A stretch of 32,144 bases of DNA. Origin: a bacterium (GTDB lineage: Bacteria; Pseudomonadota; Alphaproteobacteria; Acetobacterales; Acetobacteraceae). A program made the translations under genes and the position numbers. The stretch spans positions 1 to 32,144 of the forward strand of contig JAMFRO010000004.1 of the NCBI GenBank assembly GCA_026224825.1, written 5' to 3'. A model generated the notes under the pieces. It was not told where the DNA came from. It made no database searches and was given only the letters and a program-made list of their open reading frames with translations. This document shows, piece after piece, positions 1-13,388 of this stretch (positions within the stretch are counted from its first letter, which is position 1; each line of letters begins with the position of its first letter).

Positions 1-110
1 ACGCGCGTGCAAACGCCACGCTTCTGGGGGCAACCCTCCAGGGCCGGGACCTTATTACGCTTGGGCGCGGGCTCGCGGCCTTTGGCGATCAACTGGTTAA
101 TGGTCGGCAT
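1..110 (-). CDS. rpsL: 30S ribosomal protein S12, N-terminal part (cut by window edge)
   Basis: The first 36 codons are visible, starting at the ATG whose complement lies at 108-110. The protein begins [14 protein letters not shown] and continues with [20 protein letters not shown], the conserved S12 N-terminus. S12 sits at the decoding centre of the 30S subunit; its streptomycin-resistance lysines lie beyond the window. An AGGATGAGAT stretch just before the ATG is a plausible ribosome binding site. It is the first gene of the str group downstream of rpoC, but a terminator follows rpoC and a second one lies 57 nt before this start, so its expression is probably controlled separately from rpoBC. 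Confidence 0.95.
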   Translation of the reverse strand, partial: MPTINQLIAKGREPAPKRNKVPALEGCPQKRGVCTR

Positions 111-166
111 ATCTCATCCTGCTACGTTTGTTCCTGTTGGCCCGTTTGTCTGGGGCGAGGCTATCC

Positions 167-204
167 ATAAAAAACAACCGCAAGGCGGAAGCTCCACCTT
201 ACGG
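167..204 (-). terminator. Intrinsic terminator or attenuator in the rpsL leader
   Basis: Read on the minus strand, the arms at 204-193 and 189-178 form a 12-bp stem (10 Watson-Crick pairs and two G-U) around a GCT loop. It is followed at once by TTGTTTTTTATGG. The two wobbles pair only in the rpsL-sense RNA; in the other strand they would be A-C mismatches, so the element is oriented. It ends about 57 nt before the rpsL ATG, which fits an attenuator in the str-operon leader better than an end-of-operon terminator, since another terminator already follows rpoC. The regulatory role is inferred. Confidence 0.75.
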
Positions 205-263
205 AAAACATTCCAGCACGCGGCCTAGGTCCAGGTTTCCCTGCACGGCGCCGCACGCGCCAG

Positions 264-339
264 ATTTTATAGACAACCCGCACCCGGATATCCGGACCGC
301 GAGAGCGCCTTCCTTAGAAGCCGCCTAGTCCCAAGTCAA
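264..339 (-). promoter_or_regulatory. Candidate promoter elements for rpsL
   Basis: On the minus strand TTGACT (complement of 334-339) is followed 16-17 nt later by CTAAGG/TAAGGA (311-317), a reasonable housekeeping -35/-10 pair. A second AT-rich box, TATAAAAT (complement of 264-271), lies further down and could be another -10, but it lacks a good -35. A perfect 12-nt palindrome (284-295) lies between them. Either start would give a leader that runs through the terminator at 167-204 before reaching rpsL. This rests on motif reading only. Confidence 0.4.
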
Positions 340-410
340 GCACTTCAGCCCCAATCTTCACCTGGAAAAACGCTGTGCGGAGAAAACCACATAGCTGCCC
401 AGCAAGAATC

Positions 411-434
411 AAAACGGCGCCCAAAGGCGCCGTT
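411..434 (-). terminator. Rho-independent terminator after rpoC
   Basis: A perfect 9-bp inverted repeat (AACGGCGCC at 413-421 and GGCGCCGTT at 426-434) encloses a 4-nt loop. On the minus strand the stem runs into TTTTGATTC. It lies 64 nt beyond the rpoC stop and is the natural 3' end of the rpoBC message. Apart from this element, the promoter candidates and the leader terminator, I see nothing coding in the 387-nt gap between rpoC and rpsL. Confidence 0.8.
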
Positions 435-497
435 CCAATAACAAGGTTCCAAGACTTCAACCCCCGGCGAATCGAGGGCAAAGCCCCGGATTCATGC

Positions 498-4661
<4,164 letters not shown>

Positions 4662-4710
4662 TCATCATCCTTAATTTGCCAGAATCCTGCATCAAACTCT
4701 TCGCGGCGGC

Positions 4711-7700
4711 CTAAGAGGCCGCCGTGTCGAGGTCGACGTTCAGACCCAAGGATTTCAGTTCTTTCAGCAGCACGTTGAAGCTCTCGGGGATGCCCGCTTC
4801 AAAATTATCCTGCTCGCGGACAATCGCCTCATAGACCTTCGTACGGCCAGAGACGTCATCGGACTTCACGGTCAGCATTTCCTGCAGCGTATAGGCAGCG
4901 CCGTAAGCTTCCAGCGCCCACACTTCCATCTCACCGAAGCGCTGACCACCAAACTGCGCCTTACCACCCAGCGGCTGCTGGGTCACAAGCGAGTACGGGC
5001 CAATGGACCGAGCATGGATCTTGTCGTCGACGAGATGGTGCAATTTGAGCATATACATATACCCAACTGTCACCTTCCGCTCGAACGGCTCACCGGTACG
5101 GCCATCGATCAGCGTCATCTGCCCGGACACATCGATCCCGGCATAAGTCAGCATGTCCTCGATGTCCTGAATGCGCGCCCCATCAAACACCGGGGTCGCA
5201 ATCGGCACGCCCTTCTTGATGTTCTGGCACAGCTCGAACAGATCCTCATTCTCCAGCCCAGCGATCTGCTCATCGAAGATCTCCGCGCCATAGGCCCGCT
5301 TCAATTGCGACAACAAATCCTCACGCGCCTCGCCAGTGCGGCGATACTCTTCCATGGCGTGGTTGATCTGCTTGCCGAGATTGGCGCAGGCCCAGCCAAG
5401 ATGCACCTCAAGAATCTGCCCCACGTTCATACGTGACGGCACACCCAGCGGGTTCAACACCAGGTCAACCGGCGTACCATCCTCAAGGAACGGCATGTCC
5501 TCAACCGGCACAACGCGGCTGACCACACCCTTATTACCATGGCGCCCGGCCATCTTGTCGCCCGGTTGCAGCTTGCGCTTCACCGCCACGAACACTTTGA
5601 CCATCTTCATCACGCCAGGCAGCAGCTCATCGCCGCGCTGCAGCTTCTCAACCTTGCTCTCAAACCGGTCCTGCAGGCGCTTCACGGCGGCATCGAATTC
5701 CCGTTTCAGGATTTCGATATTCGCCATCACCGCATCATCCTGCACGATGATATTACGCCAGGCGCCACGCGGATGCTCGGCCAGCACTTCAGAGGTCAGC
5801 GGCGTCCCCGCCTTGATCCCCTTGAAGCCCGAACCAGCCACCTGCTCCAGCAGCGCTTCACGCAGCCGGTTAAGGAAAGACCGCTCTTGAATCGCCCGCT
5901 CATCGTCACGATCCTTGGCAAGACGTTCAATCTCCGCCCGCTCAATCGCCAGCGCGCGCTCGTCCTTATCCACACCCCGGCGGTTGAACACGCGCACATC
6001 CACCACCGTACCGGCAACACCCGGCGGCAGTTTCAGCGACGTATCACGAACATCCGAAGCCTTCTCGCCAAAAATGGCGCGCAGGAGCTTCTCTTCCGGC
6101 GTCATCGGGCTCTCGCCCTTCGGCGTCACCTTACCCACCAGAATATCGCCCGGATTCACCTCGGCGCCGATATAAACAATCCCCGCCTCGTCCAAATTAC
6201 GCAGCGCTTCCTCACCAACGTTCGGAATATCACGCGTAATTTCCTCCTGGCCCAGCTTGGTATCACGCGCCATGACCTCGAACTCTTCAATGTGAATTGA
6301 AGTGAACACGTCATCACGAGCAATCCGCTCCGAGATCAGGATAGAATCCTCAAAATTATAGCCATTCCAGGGCATAAACGCGCAAAGCGCATTACGCCCC
6401 AGCGCCAACTCACCCAGCTCGGTGGACGGGCCATCGGCAATGATATCGCCAGCCGACACGCGATCACCCACCCGCACCAGCGGACGCTGGTTAATGCAGG
6501 TGCTCTGGTTAGAACGCATATACTTGCGCAGACGATAGATATCGACACCCGCCGTCGTGCCATCCCCAGCCGTCGCCCGCACCACAATGCGCGCGCCGTC
6601 AATCTGGTCGATGATACCAGCCCGCTTGGCCACAATCGTCGCACCGGAATCCCGCGCCACAGCCGCTTCCATGCCCGTGCCAACAATCGGCGCGTCGGAC
6701 TGGATCAACGGCACCGCCTGGCGCTGCATGTTCGAGCCCATCAGCGCGCGGTTCGCGTCATCATTCTCAAGGAAGGGGATGAGTGCTGCCGCCACCGAAA
6801 CCAACTGCTTCGGCGAAACGTCGATCGCGGTCACTTCCTCAGGCTTCACGAGCAAGAAGTCGCCATTGCGGCGCACGGACACGAGATCAGCCGTGAACCG
6901 GCCATCAGCATCCTTCTTGGCATCAGCCTGCGCCACGGTCAGGCGCTCTTCTTCCATCGCGGAAAGATACTTCCACGAAGGCTGCACCACCCCATCCACC
7001 ACAAGCTGATACGGGGTCTCGATGAACCCGTATTTATTCACCTTGGCATAGGTGGCCAGGCTGTTGATCAGACCGATATTCGGGCCTTCCGGCGTCTCAA
7101 TCGGGCAGATACGGCCATAATGCGTCGGATGCACGTCACGCACCTCAAACCCGGCGCGCTCACGCGTCAAACCGCCCGGCCCGAGGGCCGACAAGCGGCG
7201 CTTATGCGTCACTTCGGAGAGCGGGTTGGTCTGATCCATGAACTGGCTAAGCTGCGAGGAGCCAAAGAACTCACGGACAGACGCCGCCGCCGGCTTGGCG
7301 TTGATCAGATCATGCGGCATCACGCTGTCAATATCGACCGAGCCCATACGCTCACGAATCGCCCGCTCCATACGGAGCAGCCCAACGCGATACTGATTCT
7401 CCATCAGTTCACCCACCGAACGCACCCGGCGATTGCCGAGATTATCGATGTCGTCGATGGCGCCACGCCCATCCTTCAGCTCGCACATGATCTTAATCGT
7501 GCGCAGAATGTCTTCCTTGCGTAAGGTCCGCACGGAATCCTCAACCTCCTGGCCAAGGCGCATATTCATCTTCACGCGGCCAACAGCCGAGAGATCATAG
7601 CGGTCGCCATCAAAGAACAAGCCACGGAACAAAGCCTCAGCCGTCTCACTCGTCGGCGGCTCGCCCGGACGCATCACGCGATAGATATCAATCAGCGCAT

Positions 7701-8898
7701 CTTCGCGGTTGCTGTTCTTATCCGCCGCCAGCGTATTGCGGATCCACGGGCCATTGCCCTGGTCCACCGCCAGCGTCGGCAGCTCGTCAATGCCCTTGCT
7801 TTCCAGCAAAGCCAGCTTGGTTTCGATAATCTCTTCGCCAGCCTCGGCAAAAATCTCGCCCGTCGCCGGATCGAACATATCCTCGGCGATGAACCGGCCC
7901 AGCATATCGCCGCGTGACACCAGCACCCGCTTGGTCTTCTCGGCAATCTTGCGCACCACGCGCGCGGTCAGCTTCTCATCGTTCTTGGCCACAACCTCGC
8001 CGGTATCGGCGTCGATCAGGTCTTCGATGAGCTTCTGGTTGCGGAACGAATCCGCCTCGAACGGGCGCGCCCACTGCCCCTTGGTCGAGGTGTACAGCAC
8101 CTTGCCATAGAAGGCGTTGAGGATTTCCTCGGGCTCCATGCCCTTGATCTCACTGATCTCCACCGGCTCGCCCTTGGCAGCGCGGGCCGCCTGCAACGCC
8201 TGGGTCGCCAGGCTCGGCAGCGCATACAGCAGCGTCGTCACCGGCAGCTTGCGCTTGCGGTCGATGCGCACATACACGAGGTCCTTGGCGTCGAACTCGA
8301 AATCGAGCCAGGAGCCGCGATAAGGAATCACGCGGGCGGTAAAGAGATATTTACCCGAAGAGTGTGTTTTACCACGATCATGATCGAAGAACACACCCGG
8401 GCTGCGATGCATCTGCGACACGATCACACGCTCGGTGCCGTTCACCACGAAGGTGCCGTTATCGGTCATCAGCGGCATGTCGCCCATATAAACGGGCTGC
8501 TCTTTAATATCGCGGATGGATTTGGCACCCGTATCCTCGTCCAGATCCCAGACGATCAGGCGCAGGATCACCTTCAGCGGCGCCGCATAGGTCATGCCGC
8601 GCTGAATGCATTCCTCAACATCGTATTTCGGCTCTTCCAGCTCATAATGGACGAACTCAAGCCGGCCACGGCCAGCGAAATCGTCGATCGGGAAGACCGA
8701 TTTAAAAACCTCTTGCAGGCCGGAATGCGTCCGCGCATCCGCCTTCACATGCATCTGCAGGAAGCTGTCATAGCTCGCGCGCTGCACATCGATAAGGTTA
8801 GGCATCGGCGCCACTTCGGGGATGCGGCCGAAGCTTTTACGAATACGCTTCCGGCTGGTGAAAGACCCTTTACCAATGCCACCATTGATCGCGTTCAT
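4711..8898 (-). CDS. rpoB: DNA-directed RNA polymerase subunit beta
   Basis: This is the second-largest RNA polymerase core subunit; together with beta' it forms the active-site cleft, and it binds rifampicin. The 1395-residue product has the Rhodospirillales-type start [20 protein letters not shown]. The rifampicin region reads [20 protein letters not shown], followed by [10 protein letters not shown], and carries the wild-type Asp, His and Ser residues at the usual resistance positions, so no resistance allele is seen. The C-terminal part contains the conserved [15 protein letters not shown] and the [27 protein letters not shown] block (given here only as a landmark). GAGGATGATGCG before the ATG supplies the binding site. 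An attenuator hairpin separates it from rplL. Confidence 0.98.
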   Translation of the reverse strand: MNAINGGIGKGSFTSRKRIRKSFGRIPEVAPMPNLIDVQRASYDSFLQMHVKADARTHSGLQEVFKSVFPIDDFAGRGRLEFVHYELEEPKYDVEECIQRGMTYAAPLKVILRLIVWDLDEDTGAKSIRDIKEQPVYMGDMPLMTDNGTFVVNGTERVIVSQMHRSPGVFFDHDRGKTHSSGKYLFTARVIPYRGSWLDFEFDAKDLVYVRIDRKRKLPVTTLLYALPSLATQALQAARAAKGEPVEISEIKGMEPEEILNAFYGKVLYTSTKGQWARPFEADSFRNQKLIEDLIDADTGEVVAKNDEKLTARVVRKIAEKTKRVLVSRGDMLGRFIAEDMFDPATGEIFAEAGEEIIETKLALLESKGIDELPTLAVDQGNGPWIRNTLAADKNSNREDALIDIYRVMRPGEPPTSETAEALFRGLFFDGDRYDLSAVGRVKMNMRLGQEVEDSVRTLRKEDILRTIKIMCELKDGRGAIDDIDNLGNRRVRSVGELMENQYRVGLLRMERAIRERMGSVDIDSVMPHDLINAKPAAASVREFFGSSQLSQFMDQTNPLSEVTHKRRLSALGPGGLTRERAGFEVRDVHPTHYGRICPIETPEGPNIGLINSLATYAKVNKYGFIETPYQLVVDGVVQPSWKYLSAMEEERLTVAQADAKKDADGRFTADLVSVRRNGDFLLVKPEEVTAIDVSPKQLVSVAAALIPFLENDDANRALMGSNMQRQAVPLIQSDAPIVGTGMEAAVARDSGATIVAKRAGIIDQIDGARIVVRATAGDGTTAGVDIYRLRKYMRSNQSTCINQRPLVRVGDRVSAGDIIADGPSTELGELALGRNALCAFMPWNGYNFEDSILISERIARDDVFTSIHIEEFEVMARDTKLGQEEITRDIPNVGEEALRNLDEAGIVYIGAEVNPGDILVGKVTPKGESPMTPEEKLLRAIFGEKASDVRDTSLKLPPGVAGTVVDVRVFNRRGVDKDERALAIERAEIERLAKDRDDERAIQERSFLNRLREALLEQVAGSGFKGIKAGTPLTSEVLAEHPRGAWRNIIVQDDAVMANIEILKREFDAAVKRLQDRFESKVEKLQRGDELLPGVMKMVKVFVAVKRKLQPGDKMAGRHGNKGVVSRVVPVEDMPFLEDGTPVDLVLNPLGVPSRMNVGQILEVHLGWACANLGKQINHAMEEYRRTGEAREDLLSQLKRAYGAEIFDEQIAGLENEDLFELCQNIKKGVPIATPVFDGARIQDIEDMLTYAGIDVSGQMTLIDGRTGEPFERKVTVGYMYMLKLHHLVDDKIHARSIGPYSLVTQQPLGGKAQFGGQRFGEMEVWALEAYGAAYTLQEMLTVKSDDVSGRTKVYEAIVREQDNFEAGIPESFNVLLKELKSLGLNVDLDTAAS

Positions 8899-8953
8899 CG
8901 CATCATCCTCGCAAATATTGTGTTCAGCGCCGTCTTTTGGACGGGTCGTCTTA

Positions 8954-9000
8954 CAAAAACAGGCGGCAGGCGATCACCCGAAGGTCATCGCCTGCCCTGT
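8954..9000 (-). terminator. Attenuator/terminator between rplL and rpoB
   Basis: On the minus strand ACAGG plus GCAGGCGAT pairs with ATCGCCTGC plus CCTGT, giving 9 and 5 bp separated by a 2-nt bulge. Inside, ACC and GGT close a TTCG tetraloop, and TTTTTG follows the outer helix. In E. coli a partial terminator at the same place makes ribosomal-protein transcripts more abundant than rpoBC; this hairpin very likely does the same. The extent of read-through cannot be judged from sequence. Confidence 0.8.
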
Positions 9001-9047
9001 GGTCCTATGCACGCCGCAGCTCAAAAGAACCACGACGGGAAGCGGAG

Positions 9048-9425
<378 letters not shown>

Positions 9426-9533
9426 GTAAATAATCCTTAACGTAAGTAGGCTTTGATTGGTTCAATGCAAGGCCGCACCACGCGGCCCCACGATATCAGC
9501 GACACATTACAGCGACAAACGGCAAAAACCGCG

Positions 9534-10058
9534 TCAGGCCGCTTCGCTCTTCTCGGAATCGGCATACGCCGCAAAAACCCGTGCAAGCTGTCCGGCCGGC
9601 GCTGCCAGCACGCCCGCAACCTTGGTCGCCGGAGCTTGAATAAGCCCCAGGATCTTGGCGCGGAGTGCATCCAGCGACGGCAGTTCGGAAAGCGCCTTGA
9701 CCCCGGCTGCATCAAGCAACTGAGTCCCAAGGGCACCGCCCACCAGAACAAACTTGTCATTGGTCTTGGCGAAGTCGACGGCAGCTTTCGCCACGGCAAC
9801 CGGGTCTTTCGACCAGGCCAGCGCGGTTGGCCCCTTCAACAGGGGAGCAATGCCTTCGAACCGGGTTCCTTCAAGAGCAAGCAAAGCCAGACGATTTTTC
9901 GCCACTTTGAAGCTGGCTCCCGCCGCCCGAATGTTACGGCGCAGCTTGGTCACGTCGTCCACTGTCAGCCCCGCATTGCGGGTGACAACAACCATCGACG
10001 TTTCCGCGAACACCGCAGACAATTCAGCGACGAATTCACGCTTCTCTATGCGATCCAC
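9534..10058 (-). CDS. rplJ: 50S ribosomal protein L10
   Basis: L10 anchors the L7/L12 dimers to the large subunit and is the usual autoregulator of its own operon. I placed the start at the GTG at 10058 (complement of 10056-10058), giving [14 protein letters not shown] and 174 residues; GGAG lies 6 nt upstream and the family usually begins at this point. An upstream in-frame ATG at 10082 would add eight residues (MSPQEETD), but it would place the binding site inside the gene. The body shows the rRNA-binding N-terminal domain ([38 protein letters not shown]) and an alanine-rich C-terminal helix for L7/L12 binding. It is preceded by an L10-type leader. Confidence 0.95.
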   Translation of the reverse strand: MDRIEKREFVAELSAVFAETSMVVVTRNAGLTVDDVTKLRRNIRAAGASFKVAKNRLALLALEGTRFEGIAPLLKGPTALAWSKDPVAVAKAAVDFAKTNDKFVLVGGALGTQLLDAAGVKALSELPSLDALRAKILGLIQAPATKVAGVLAAPAGQLARVFAAYADSEKSEAA

Positions 10059-10140
10059 ATCCGTCTCCTCTTGCGGTGACACATGAAATCATGCGCCACC
10101 AGGTTACCCAAGATGCCGGGACCACCCCGGACATCTATCG

Positions 10141-10268
10141 CCTGTCCTCATATCGAACCACCAAAGCAACCCCAAAGTGAAACACCCCAAGGCAATAACT
10201 CTGGCACCTCTCTACCATGTGCGGAGCAAGCTCCTTTAAACCTCGCGGTACATACGGTCTTGGACAGG
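10141..10268 (-). ncRNA. L10-type ribosomal protein leader RNA
   Basis: In the minus-strand RNA, CCTGTCC (10268-10262) and GGACAGG (10147-10141) form a perfect 7-bp long-range closing helix around about 115 nt. Inside, AAGACCGTATGT can pair with ACATGGT with a bulge, as in a kink-turn, and GGAGCTTGCTCC makes a small hairpin. In other bacteria the L10(L12)4 complex binds such a leader and represses rplJL translation. Position, closing helix and kink-turn-like core support the call; no covariance model could be run. Confidence 0.7.
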
Positions 10269-10273
10269 TCGGA

Positions 10274-10316
10274 GGGAGTTTAGCTCCCCCCTGCCCATCA
10301 CGGCGTAAGCCGTGAT
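10274..10316 (-). promoter_or_regulatory. Two hairpins just downstream of rplA
   Basis: ATCACGGC and GCCGTGAT (10297-10304, 10309-10316) form a perfect 8-bp stem with a 4-nt loop. GGGAG and CTCCC (10274-10278, 10284-10288) form a 5-bp stem next to it. Neither has a clean U tract on the minus strand, so these look like RNA processing or pausing structures between rplA and the L10 leader rather than a full terminator. Confidence 0.4.
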
Positions 10317-10357
10317 GTATCTTGTTAAAAGCCAGCGGCCGAAGCCGCCACGTCTCG

Positions 10358-11047
10358 TTAAGCTACGGTCGCCACATCCACATGGATGCCAGGACCCATC
10401 GTCGTGCTCAGCGCCACCTTCTTCAGGTAGGTACCCTTCGCACCGGTCGGCTTAGCCTTCTGCACGGCGTCAATCAACGCCTTGGCATTCTCAACCAGCT
10501 TCACATCATCAAAGCTCGCCTTGCCGATACCAGCATGGATGATCCCCGCCTTCTCAGCGCGGAACTCAACCTGGCCGGACTTGGCAGCGGTAACCGCGCC
10601 CTTCACATCCATGGTCACGGTGCCAAGCTTCGGGTTCGGCATCAGGCCGCGCGGGCCCAAAATCTTACCGAGCTTACCCACCAGCGCCATCATATCCGGC
10701 GTGGCAATGCAACGGTCGAACTGAATGTCACCAGCCTGCACCTTCTCGGCCAGGTCATCGGCGCCAACCACATCGGCGCCGGCGGCCAGAGCCTCTTCGG
10801 CCTTCGCACCGCGGGCGAACACGCCCACGCGCAGCACCTTGCCGGTACCATTCGGCAGCGAGATCAGGCCACGGACCATCTGGTCAGCATGGCGCGGGTC
10901 GATGCCCAGGTTCAGCGCGATCTCGATCGTCTCATCGAACTTGGACTTCGCATTGGCCTTGGCCAGCGCAATCGCCTCGCTCAGATCATAATTCTTATTG
11001 CGGTCCACATTGGCGCGGGCAGCGGTCAGACGCTTATCATGTGCCAT
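10358..11047 (-). CDS. rplA: 50S ribosomal protein L1
   Basis: L1 binds 23S rRNA at the mobile L1 stalk and helps release deacylated tRNA; in many bacteria it also represses the rplKA transcript. The 229-residue product is of normal length. It shows the N-terminal [34 protein letters not shown] opening (quoted by position, residues 18-48), the central [20 protein letters not shown] segment and the signature [19 protein letters not shown] near residue 130. The start ATG lies five nt after the rplK stop, with GGAGGGCTAA at the rplK end serving as binding site, so the two genes are translationally coupled. Confidence 0.97.
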   Translation of the reverse strand: MAHDKRLTAARANVDRNKNYDLSEAIALAKANAKSKFDETIEIALNLGIDPRHADQMVRGLISLPNGTGKVLRVGVFARGAKAEEALAAGADVVGADDLAEKVQAGDIQFDRCIATPDMMALVGKLGKILGPRGLMPNPKLGTVTMDVKGAVTAAKSGQVEFRAEKAGIIHAGIGKASFDDVKLVENAKALIDAVQKAKPTGAKGTYLKKVALSTTMGPGIHVDVATVA

Positions 11048-11051
11048 ATTC

Positions 11052-11486
11052 TTAGCCCTCCACCACTGTCACGCCCATTGCACGGGCGCTGCCTGCGAGC
11101 ATACGCACGGCACCAGCCTCGTCATTGGCGTTCATGTCCTTCATCTTAATCTTGGCGATCTCATGCAACTGCGCAATCGTCACCTTACCAACAGCAGCGC
11201 CCTTACCCGGGGTCGTCGTGCCCTTGGTGATGCCCGCCGCCTTCTTCAGGAAGTAGGTGTTCGGCGGGGTCTTCATGATGAAGGAGAAGGTACGGTCACC
11301 GAAAGCGGTGATCACCACGGGCACCGGCATGCCGGGCTCCAGGCTCTGCGTCGCCGCGTTAAATTCCTTCACGAACTGCATGATGTTCAGGCCGCGCTGA
11401 CCCAGCGCCGGGCCCACTGGCGGCGACGGGTTGGCCTTGCCTGCAGGAATCTGCAGCTTAATGTAGCCGACAATCTTCTTTGCCAT
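11052..11486 (-). CDS. rplK: 50S ribosomal protein L11
   Basis: L11 forms the base of the GTPase-associated centre with 23S rRNA and is needed for stringent-factor activation. I use the ATG at 11486 ([20 protein letters not shown]), which gives 144 residues and has AAGGAGCC four nt upstream; a longer in-frame opening to 11558 adds 24 residues that do not resemble L11. The proline-rich [20 protein letters not shown] motif and the C-terminal ARAMGV segment are present. nusG and secE, which normally precede rplK, are not here: the upstream neighbour is divergent pncA, so the rplK promoter must lie in the 185-nt gap. Confidence 0.97.
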   Translation of the reverse strand: MAKKIVGYIKLQIPAGKANPSPPVGPALGQRGLNIMQFVKEFNAATQSLEPGMPVPVVITAFGDRTFSFIMKTPPNTYFLKKAAGITKGTTTPGKGAAVGKVTIAQLHEIAKIKMKDMNANDEAGAVRMLAGSARAMGVTVVEG

Positions 11487-11671
11487 TACTGGCTCCTTAT
11501 ATCCTTTGATGACCGCTTGCTTAAGTACAGCCAGCGCCACCAACGGACCGTGGTACATGCGGCACAGCGAACCTTCGCCGGGCCTCCCGCGTTCCTTGAG
11601 GGGCGGAGCCTTACCCCATTTCCTCTCCCCCTGTCTATATCCCCTCCCCGCAATCCTTTATAAATACTGCT
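11487..11671. promoter_or_regulatory. Divergent rplK / pncA control region
   Basis: This gap must hold promoters for rplK (minus) and pncA (plus). On the plus strand TATAAA (11659-11664) lies so close to the pncA ATG at 11672 that transcription would begin at or next to the start codon, and no ribosome binding site is visible. On the minus strand a GGGAGG-rich, hairpin-prone stretch (about 11530-11615) precedes the strong AAGGAG of rplK. It resembles the kind of leader found before rplK in other alphaproteobacteria, but I could not define an L1-binding fold. Confidence 0.4.
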
Positions 11672-12286
11672 ATGCAAAAACACCGCGCCCTTCTGGTCAT
11701 CGATCTTCAGCCCGATTTCTGCCCAGGCGGCCCGCTCGCCGTCCCCGGCGGCGATACCATCGTCCCCCTCATCAACCAGATCGCCGCCAAATTCGAGACC
11801 GTGGTACTAACCCAGGACTGGCACCCGGCAGACCACATCTCCTTCGCCCCCAACCACGGCCGCCCGCCCTTCGAGACCATTTCCCTCCCTTACGGCGAGC
11901 AGATCCTCTGGCCTACCCATTGCGTCATGGCCACGGAGGGCGCCGCCCTGCACCCCAACCTCGCCATCCCCCACGCCAGCCTGATCCTGCGCAAAGGCTC
12001 CCACCGCAATGTCGACAGCTATTCCGCCTTCCTGGAAGCCGACCGCACCACCAAAACCGGCCTAGACGGCTATCTGCATGCGCGCGGCATCACGGATTTA
12101 TACCTCTGCGGCCTCGCCACCGATTTCTGTGTCGCCTGGTCCGCCGAAGACGCCCGAAGTTTCGGCTTCACCACCTCTATAATAGAGGACGCCAGCCGCG
12201 CCATCGACCTGAACGGCTCGCTGGACGCTGCCTGGACCCGCCTCGCCGCCGCCGGCGTAACCCGCCTCACCAGCAAGGATCTCTGA
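11672..12286 (+). CDS. pncA: Nicotinamidase (isochorismatase fold)
   Basis: The enzyme hydrolyses nicotinamide to nicotinate for NAD recycling through the Preiss-Handler route; it would also activate pyrazinamide. The 204-residue product has the full active site: Asp11 in VIDLQPDF, Lys108 in RKGSH and the nucleophile Cys153 in ATDFCV, plus metal ligands Asp49 and His51 in QDWHP and His83 in WPTHC. The cis-peptide GLATDFC segment is typical. Its TGA overlaps the first codons of a broken VOC gene. A TATAAA box only 7 nt before the ATG and the lack of a Shine-Dalgarno sequence suggest a leaderless message. Confidence 0.95.
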   Translation: MQKHRALLVIDLQPDFCPGGPLAVPGGDTIVPLINQIAAKFETVVLTQDWHPADHISFAPNHGRPPFETISLPYGEQILWPTHCVMATEGAALHPNLAIPHASLILRKGSHRNVDSYSAFLEADRTTKTGLDGYLHARGITDLYLCGLATDFCVAWSAEDARSFGFTTSIIEDASRAIDLNGSLDAAWTRLAAAGVTRLTSKDL

Positions 12287-12674
12287 TCCTCGACCACGTA
12301 ACCCTGAAAATTTCCAATTTCGCCCGCAGCAAGGCGTTTTACGATGCCGCCCTGAAACCCCTCGGCATCACCCATCTCTATGGCGAAGCGGGCATTTTCG
12401 CCGGCTACGGCGTCGCACCCAAAGCCTTTTTCTGGATCGGCGCCAATTCTGGATCGGCGCCAACACCGCCCCCATCACCGGCGCCCACGTCGCCCTCACC
12501 GCCCCCAACCGCGCCACGGTCGACGCTTTCTACACCGCAGCCCTCGCCGCCGGCGGCACCGATAATGGCAAGCCCGGCCTGCGCCCGAATTATCACGAAA
12601 ATTATTACGGCGCCTTCGTGCTCGACCCGGACGGGCATAATATAGAGGCCGTCTGCCACAGCCCCGCCCAATAA
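12283..12674 (+). pseudogene. VOC (glyoxalase/bleomycin-resistance) family gene, frameshifted
   Basis: The first part reads LDHVTLKISNFARSKAFYDA and on to AFFWIGAN, a typical VOC N-terminal half. At 12447 the frame breaks because 17 nt (12430-12446) are exactly repeated at 12447-12463. Removing one copy restores a continuous protein of about 125 residues whose second half contains ITGAHVALTAP, VDAFYTAALAAGG, GLRPNYHENYYGAFV and LDPDGHNIEAV, including the C-terminal metal-ligand glutamate, and ends at TAA 12672-12674. No ATG is available: the likely first codon is CTG at 12283 overlapping the pncA stop, or a lost start. The substrate is unknown. A sequencing or assembly error is possible. Confidence 0.85.
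12430..12463 (+). repeat. Exact 17-bp tandem duplication inside the VOC gene
   Basis: TTCTGGATCGGCGCCAA occurs at 12430-12446 and again, without spacer, at 12447-12463. Because 17 is not a multiple of three, it shifts the reading frame. The perfect identity of both copies and the intact coding sense on both sides indicate a recent event such as replication slippage. Confidence 0.95.
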
Positions 12675-12700
12675 AAACGGCCCCGCTTTACCGGGGCCGT
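12671..12700 (-). terminator. Terminator of the cold-shock protein gene
   Basis: ACGGCCCCG (12677-12685) and CGGGGCCGT (12692-12700) form a perfect 9-bp stem with a 6-nt loop. On the minus strand it is followed by TTTTATT, a good U tract, 26 nt after the cold-shock gene stop. On the plus strand it is followed only by TTCCC, so it may stop the pncA transcript weakly. Confidence 0.85.
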
Positions 12701-12725
12701 TCCCATAGCGCAAAATTCGCAGCAA

Positions 12726-13388
12726 TCAGTCGACGCTAATCGAGCTAACTTCCGGCCCCTTGGCCCCCTGCACAACGCTCATCTTAACAGACTGGCCTTC
12801 CTGCAAAGGCTGGATCCCAGCCGACTCAAGCGCGGTAGCATGCACAAACACATCCTTGCCGCCGCTCTGCGGGGAGATAAACCCAAACCCCTTGGTGGCA
12901 TTATACCACTTAACAATCCCAACCATCTCGACAGCCGGACCAGAGGCCTGCTGGCGCGCCGGGCGCGGGGTACGCGGACGGTCGAAACCGCCACCAGCAC
13001 CGCCATCGCGGGGACCCGCACCAAAACCACCACTACGCGGCGGCGGCGCATCGCCCTCGGTCACGGCAATCACCTGGTCAACCTGGCGGCCCTTCTGGCC
13101 CTGTCCAACGCGAACGGTCAGGATTGCGCCAGGTGTAACCGCCTGAAACCCTGCATTCTGCAGAGAATTGGCATGCAGGAACACATCGCCAGTGCCATCG
13201 GACATTTCGACGAAACCAAAACCCTTCTCAGAGTTATACCATTTCACCGTTGCCTTGGCCTCCGGCGCGGAGGATGCGGTCCCAAACCCTGAAAAGGACG
13301 GGGGCGGGAGCGTGTTGCCAAAGAAATTGTCGTCGTCAAAGCCGCGACGACGATTCTGCCGCTGGCGGTCGTTTTTCGGGGGTCGCAC
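12726..13388 (-). CDS. Cold-shock protein with two cold-shock domains
   Basis: The 220-residue product carries two OB-fold cold-shock domains, at about residues 45-110 and 154-219. Each has both RNA-binding motifs: KGFGFVEM with DVFLHAN, and KGFGFISP with DVFVHAT. The N-terminal 40 residues are basic and polar, and a Gly/Pro/Arg-rich linker (about 112-150) joins the domains. Two-domain Csp proteins are common in alphaproteobacteria and act as RNA chaperones or transcription antiterminators. The start is a GTG at 13388, with AAGGA about 10 nt upstream. It is transcribed away from a DEAD-box helicase, a pairing that suggests a shared role in RNA structure control, perhaps under cold stress; the latter is inference. 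Confidence 0.93.
   Translation of the reverse strand: MRPPKNDRQRQNRRRGFDDDNFFGNTLPPPSFSGFGTASSAPEAKATVKWYNSEKGFGFVEMSDGTGDVFLHANSLQNAGFQAVTPGAILTVRVGQGQKGRQVDQVIAVTEGDAPPPRSGGFGAGPRDGGAGGGFDRPRTPRPARQQASGPAVEMVGIVKWYNATKGFGFISPQSGGKDVFVHATALESAGIQPLQEGQSVKMSVVQGAKGPEVSSISVD

Noticed and set aside
11506..12645. Plus-strand frame of 379 codons covering pncA and the first half of the VOC gene
   Set aside because: Only its last part, from about 12283, is real coding sequence; the rest is the wrong frame of pncA, rich in Arg and Pro.
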